Positions 6,053-8,166 of a stretch of DNA of 8,166 nucleotides are shown piece by piece; the stretch's first letter is position 1; each line of letters starts with the position of its first letter. Below the pieces are notes generated by a model, which saw nothing but the letters and a program-made list of their open reading frames with translations, was not told the DNA's origin and made no database searches. The position numbers and the translations under genes were made by a program. Source of the stretch: JANXQG01 sp037147235 (GTDB lineage Bacteria; Planctomycetota; Planctomycetia; Pirellulales; Thermoguttaceae). The stretch is taken from NCBI GenBank assembly GCA_037147235.1, contig JBAWVO010000291.1:1-8166 (forward strand), given 5' to 3'.

Positions 6053-6799
6053 ATGACATTATTTTCTCAGGCCCACATAGGATTGTCAAGTGTTGGGTTA
6101 GCGTGCGTTGGGATAATTGGCGAAGCAGATCGGGAATTCATCCGCAAAAGAATCCGTTGGATGTTTCGAGCAGATGAGGATTTCCAGGATTTCTGGAAAT
6201 TATGCCGTGGTCATGCTGTCTTGCGGGATTGCAGATCGAATCGAACGGGGGCATTGCTTCGCTCGCCTACGGTCTTTGAGGACGTGGTGAAGACGATCTG
6301 CACAGTAAATTGCCACTGGCGGAACACGAAAAGCATGGTAGCAAACCTGTGCCGTATGTTTGGGAAACCGTGTCTTGGTGATGTTTTCACGTTTCCACCC
6401 CCCGAAAAGCTGGCGGCTGCTTCCGTGCGTGAATTGCAGGATGCCAGACTCGGTTTCCGTGCCAGATACATCAGCGAGTTCAGTCTGCGGGTGGTTTGCG
6501 GTGATCTTGACCTCGATACATGGTGCAAAGAAAAGAGTACGGATGCCCTTCGTTCAACGGTTCTCGGCATCAAGGGAATTGGCAACTACGCCGCAAACCA
6601 CCTTCTCATGCTCCTGGGCCACTACGACCAGATTCCCTGCGATAGCGAAGTGCGCGCCTACCTGGGGATTTCAGCAAAAGCATCCCAAAAAGAAGTAGAA
6701 CGGATCGCAGCGAAGCGTTACGGTCACTGGGGACGATTCACCTACCTCGCCTACAAGTTCGAGCGGGTGTTTGCGAAAGAGAACTACGTGGATTGCTAA
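6053..6799 (+). CDS. HhH-GPD superfamily DNA glycosylase, apparently lacking the N-terminal part
   Basis: A base-excision glycosylase of the AlkA/OGG (endonuclease III) superfamily, 248 residues. Visible parts are LLRSPTVFEDVVKTICTVNCHW (69-89), the helix-hairpin-helix LGIKGIGNYAANHL (171-184), and the catalytic-Asp segment IPCDSEVR with D197. The position that is Lys in bifunctional OGG-type enzymes is Tyr here (GIGNYAA), predicting a monofunctional glycosylase. Family members I recall have a further 70-90 N-terminal residues. Here homology begins only at about residue 23 (GEADREFIRKR), and TAA at 6044-6046 closes the frame upstream, where the divergent repeat-protein gene sits. No good Shine-Dalgarno precedes ATG 6053, so translation may begin further in. 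The C-terminus (FERVFAKENYVDC) looks natural. The fold is firm; the lesion it removes and its activity are uncertain. Confidence 0.85.
   Translation: MTLFSQAHIGLSSVGLACVGIIGEADREFIRKRIRWMFRADEDFQDFWKLCRGHAVLRDCRSNRTGALLRSPTVFEDVVKTICTVNCHWRNTKSMVANLCRMFGKPCLGDVFTFPPPEKLAAASVRELQDARLGFRARYISEFSLRVVCGDLDLDTWCKEKSTDALRSTVLGIKGIGNYAANHLLMLLGHYDQIPCDSEVRAYLGISAKASQKEVERIAAKRYGHWGRFTYLAYKFERVFAKENYVDC
6061..6089 (-). promoter_or_regulatory. Probable sigma-70-type promoter for the minus-strand run
   Basis: On the minus strand a perfect TTGACA (-35, 6089-6084) is followed after 17 bases by GAAAAT (-10, 6066-6061, 4 of 6 consensus). Transcription would begin near 6054, giving a leader of about 30 bases that carries the AAGGAG ribosome site of the repeat-protein gene. 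The promoter lies within the first codons of the divergent glycosylase ORF, which casts doubt on that gene's upstream start. Confidence 0.55.
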
Positions 6800-6958
6800 G
6801 CGGCTCTATCCGTGTTCCACTATTCTCCTACCGCGAATGTTGCCCCTTATTGGGCTGCACCTATTCCCGCTCTTGTGGTCGATGGGCTGCCCCGGCAATG
6901 GGCCACTCGTTCCCTGGACCGGGCAACGGCCCTGATACGAGATGGCTCCGCGGAATAA
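6800..6958 (+). other. Protein-like open frame directly after the glycosylase stop
   Basis: In the same frame as the glycosylase, directly after its TAA, 52 codons stay open to TAA 6956-6958. They read as a plausible protein segment (FHYSPTANVAPYWAAPIP, then LVVDGLPRQWATRSLDRA). There is no ATG; a GTG at 6812 has no Shine-Dalgarno. It could be a remnant of another gene or chance, and I recognise no family. Frames on the other strand are equally unconvincing. Confidence 0.25.
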
Positions 6959-7081
6959 CCAACATTTCCAATTCCAGATTCTACCAGTTAAACAGTCGCT
7001 AAAAAACAGTCCAAAATCTGGCATATCTTAGTAGAGGCAGTTGCTTAGGCTATTAGACCAGTCTTCCACCGCCTGGAGAAC
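6959..7081. other. Non-coding spacer with an inverted repeat
   Basis: No gene seen. CCAGATT (6974-6980) and AATCTGG (7015-7021) form a 7-bp inverted repeat around 34 bases that contain AACAGTC twice (6991-6997 and 7005-7011). It could be a regulatory site or the structured 3' end of the glycosylase transcript. I tested this stretch by eye for tRNA arms and found none. Confidence 0.3.
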
Positions 7082-7122
7082 CCCGCAATCACTGATTTTG
7101 ATCGGTGATTGCGGGCTCTTTT
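7082..7122 (+). terminator. Strong intrinsic terminator (plus strand)
   Basis: A 15-bp stem with one G-T pair joins 7082-7096 (CCCGCAATCACTGAT) to 7101-7115 around the loop TTTG, followed by CTCTTTTGTTTA. The T-run exists only on the plus side, so it ends plus-strand transcripts, presumably from the glycosylase 280 bases upstream. It lies just past the end of the minus-strand AhpD-like gene. Confidence 0.8.
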
Positions 7123-7142
7123 GTTTATCTAGCGTTTGTTTC

Positions 7143-7475
7143 TCATCGTGGCCGCCTCGTTTTCATCAGTTCGCCGAACATCGCGCCGGTCATTCCCTTG
7201 GCGGTCGCCGCGGCCTTGTGAGAGGCGATGCAGTAATCGCAGCCGTTGGTCACGCTGACGGCGATGTAGATCAGTTCACGGACAAGCGGGGCCAACTCTC
7301 CCGGCCCGCCCATCACTTCCTTGAGCATGGCCCACGTCCTTTGCAGGGTTGGCGGATGATTAGCAATGGCTTTCCAGAAGTTGTTGATCTGGTCAGTCTT
7401 GCGGGTGGCCCGGATGTCGTCATAGACTTCACGTACCAGTCCGCTACTCTGTTCGTATTCGATCAGGGGTTGCAT
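7143..7475 (-). CDS. Carboxymuconolactone decarboxylase / AhpD-like protein, short C-terminus
   Basis: A 110-residue cytoplasmic protein of the CMD/AhpD family. NNFWKAIANHPP (31-42) and VRELIYIAVSVTNGCDYCIASH (65-86) carry the redox motif C79-x2-C82 with H86 three residues further on, as in peroxidase-active AhpD-type proteins. It likely reduces peroxides or acts in a related thiol reaction; the reductant is unknown. AGGAAC (7481-7486) lies 5 bases before the ATG. After MFGELM the sequence turns to KTRRPR and stops, whereas relatives I recall continue for about 25 residues with a helix. The alternative frame over the same bases reads TDENEAATMRNKR, so a small deletion may have shortened the protein. 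It is third in a short minus-strand set after the broken gene and the partial gene. Confidence 0.82.
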   Translation of the reverse strand: MQPLIEYEQSSGLVREVYDDIRATRKTDQINNFWKAIANHPPTLQRTWAMLKEVMGGPGELAPLVRELIYIAVSVTNGCDYCIASHKAAATAKGMTGAMFGELMKTRRPR

Positions 7476-7516
7476 AGGTTGTTCCTGTGGCGAGAGCTTT
7501 GGGGGTTTTGGATGGG

Positions 7517-8011
7517 CTACATCAATTCAAAGAACGATTCTCTTCCAAGATGCCTGCAATACTCCGCCACCAGCTTCGACAGTTCCTCATAGTCAGATAG
7601 AGGAAACCAGTCGTCAATGCTGCCCCGAAAGCACCACCGATCCGCAGAGAGCTGCCGATTTTTCTCGTCCGTCAGCGTGAATCGCAGCATTTGATGGAAG
7701 TGGCGGCCCTGTGCTTAATAGACGATGATCTGTTCACCTTTTACGTCCACGACGCATCGTTGGGATGGTGCAAACTTCCGAAGTCCTGCCTAAACAATCT
7801 GGACTTCCTCGTTCGTGATGACTTGCGGCGTTATCTTCCTCAAGAACACCTGGGCATTGGGGTTCTCATAGACTTCATATCCATTGGGAATGGTGTCCAG
7901 CAAAATACCCTCCGATTCCTTGGAGAAGAAATACTTCGGCTTGCCGGTCTTCGTTTTACCTTCGTGGAGAAAGTAGGTATCACGCTTGCGATTGACGTGC
8001 TTCATGGACAT
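7517..8011 (-). pseudogene. Hypothetical protein gene interrupted by two in-frame stops
   Basis: One frame of 165 codons runs from ATG 8011 to TAG 7517-7519 but contains TAG at 7790-7792 and TAA at 7715-7717. Part A (73 residues) starts MSMKHVNRKRDTYFL and includes KTKTGKPKYFFS and NGYEVYENPNAQVFLRK. Part B (24 residues) is AGLRKFAPSQRCVVDVKG then EQIIVY. Part C (65 residues) includes MLRFTLTDEK, RWCFRGSIDDWFPL and HLGRESFFELM. All three parts look protein-like and in my memory follow the order of a full-length planctomycete hypothetical family, so this was one gene. AGGGAG (8018-8023) six bases before the ATG remains intact. Each stop is one substitution from Glu, Gln or Lys. Part A, and part C from ATG 7690, could still be made as small proteins. 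Nonsense decay is the simplest reading; stop readthrough is the alternative. Function unknown. Confidence 0.75.
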
Positions 8012-8038
8012 ATCGGTCTCCCTGCCGAATGGATTTCA

Positions 8039-8166
8039 TCAATGATTGTGCAGCCAGTACGAGTAGTCGGCAATCAGTTTCCGATTGGGGCTGTCCCTCT
8101 TGACTTCAATATCGCCCAGCGGCAGGCAGCAGTCTTCTTCGACATCTTCTTCTTTCTGTGGAGCCG
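8039..8166 (-). CDS. 3' end of an unidentified gene, cut by the window edge
   Basis: Forty-one C-terminal residues are visible before TGA 8039-8041: an acidic run (KEEDVEED), then CCLPLGDIEVKRDS and KLIADYSYWLHNH. The frame is open to the window end and reads as real protein, but it is too short to identify. Its stop lies 27 bases before the start of the broken gene, so the two were probably co-transcribed. Confidence 0.6.
   Translation of the reverse strand, partial: APQKEEDVEEDCCLPLGDIEVKRDSPNRKLIADYSYWLHNH

Noticed and set aside
6806..7024. 72-residue minus-strand frame opposite 6806-7024
   Set aside because: No ribosome site, unusual composition and no recognisable motif; probably chance.
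7517..8011. Genetic code in which TAG and TAA are read as amino acids
   Set aside because: Other intact genes in the window end on TAG and TAA at natural positions (for example NUDIX, DUF1080 and the HD gene at 3426), so general reassignment is not supported.
1..8166. CRISPR array, transposase or inverted-repeat mobile element
   Set aside because: No regularly spaced repeats, no transposase or recombinase reading frame and no terminal inverted repeats were seen. The only sizeable repeat is the in-frame duplication inside the gene at 5513-6022.

Overview
The window looks like bacterial chromosomal DNA, most likely from a planctomycete. The basis is the family mix: a secreted DUF1080 (3-keto-disaccharide hydrolase type) protein, a GH16 remnant carrying a planctomycete-style C-terminal domain, and a tandem 'SQAIRDYF' repeat protein. 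I recognise these from memory and could not search. I see no phage, plasmid, transposase, rRNA, tRNA or CRISPR signal.

Layout. (1) Positions 1-391, plus strand: a small cupin protein. (2) 392-748: no gene, but a run of close-packed hairpins (576-627) and a strong terminator hairpin (675-703) that can serve both strands. (3) 749-6022: one minus-strand run of nine closely packed reading frames with gaps of about 20 bases or less or 4-base overlaps. In transcription order they are a duplicated HTH-like repeat protein, an HD phosphohydrolase, a YbaK/EbsC tRNA deacylase, a NUDIX hydrolase, a second HD protein, a 44-residue ORF, a secreted DUF1080 protein, the C-terminal half of a GH16 enzyme, and a UvsE endonuclease fused to a GIY-YIG nuclease domain. 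A promoter-like TTGACA/GAAAAT pair (6061-6089) and a perfect Shine-Dalgarno precede the first gene, and the terminator at 675-703 follows the last. (4) 6053-6799, plus strand: an HhH-GPD DNA glycosylase, divergent from the run and apparently missing the family's N-terminal part. (5) 6800-7142: a possible remnant frame and a terminator at 7082-7122. (6) 7143-8166, minus strand: an AhpD/CMD-like protein with a short C-terminus, a gene broken by two in-frame stops, and the 3' end of a further gene.

How the genes may work together (inference). Several products deal with damage or faulty metabolites: UV-lesion incision (UvsE-GIY), base excision (glycosylase), nucleotide-type substrates (NUDIX, two HD proteins), mischarged tRNA (YbaK) and peroxide chemistry (AhpD-like). 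The compact minus-strand run could be a co-transcribed sanitation/repair operon headed by a possible DNA-binding repeat protein. The embedded carbohydrate genes do not fit this theme, and several genes are shortened or broken, so part of the locus is probably decaying or recently rearranged. The most notable items are the UvsE-GIY-YIG fusion and the 165-codon frame at 7517-8011 that stays protein-like across two stop codons.
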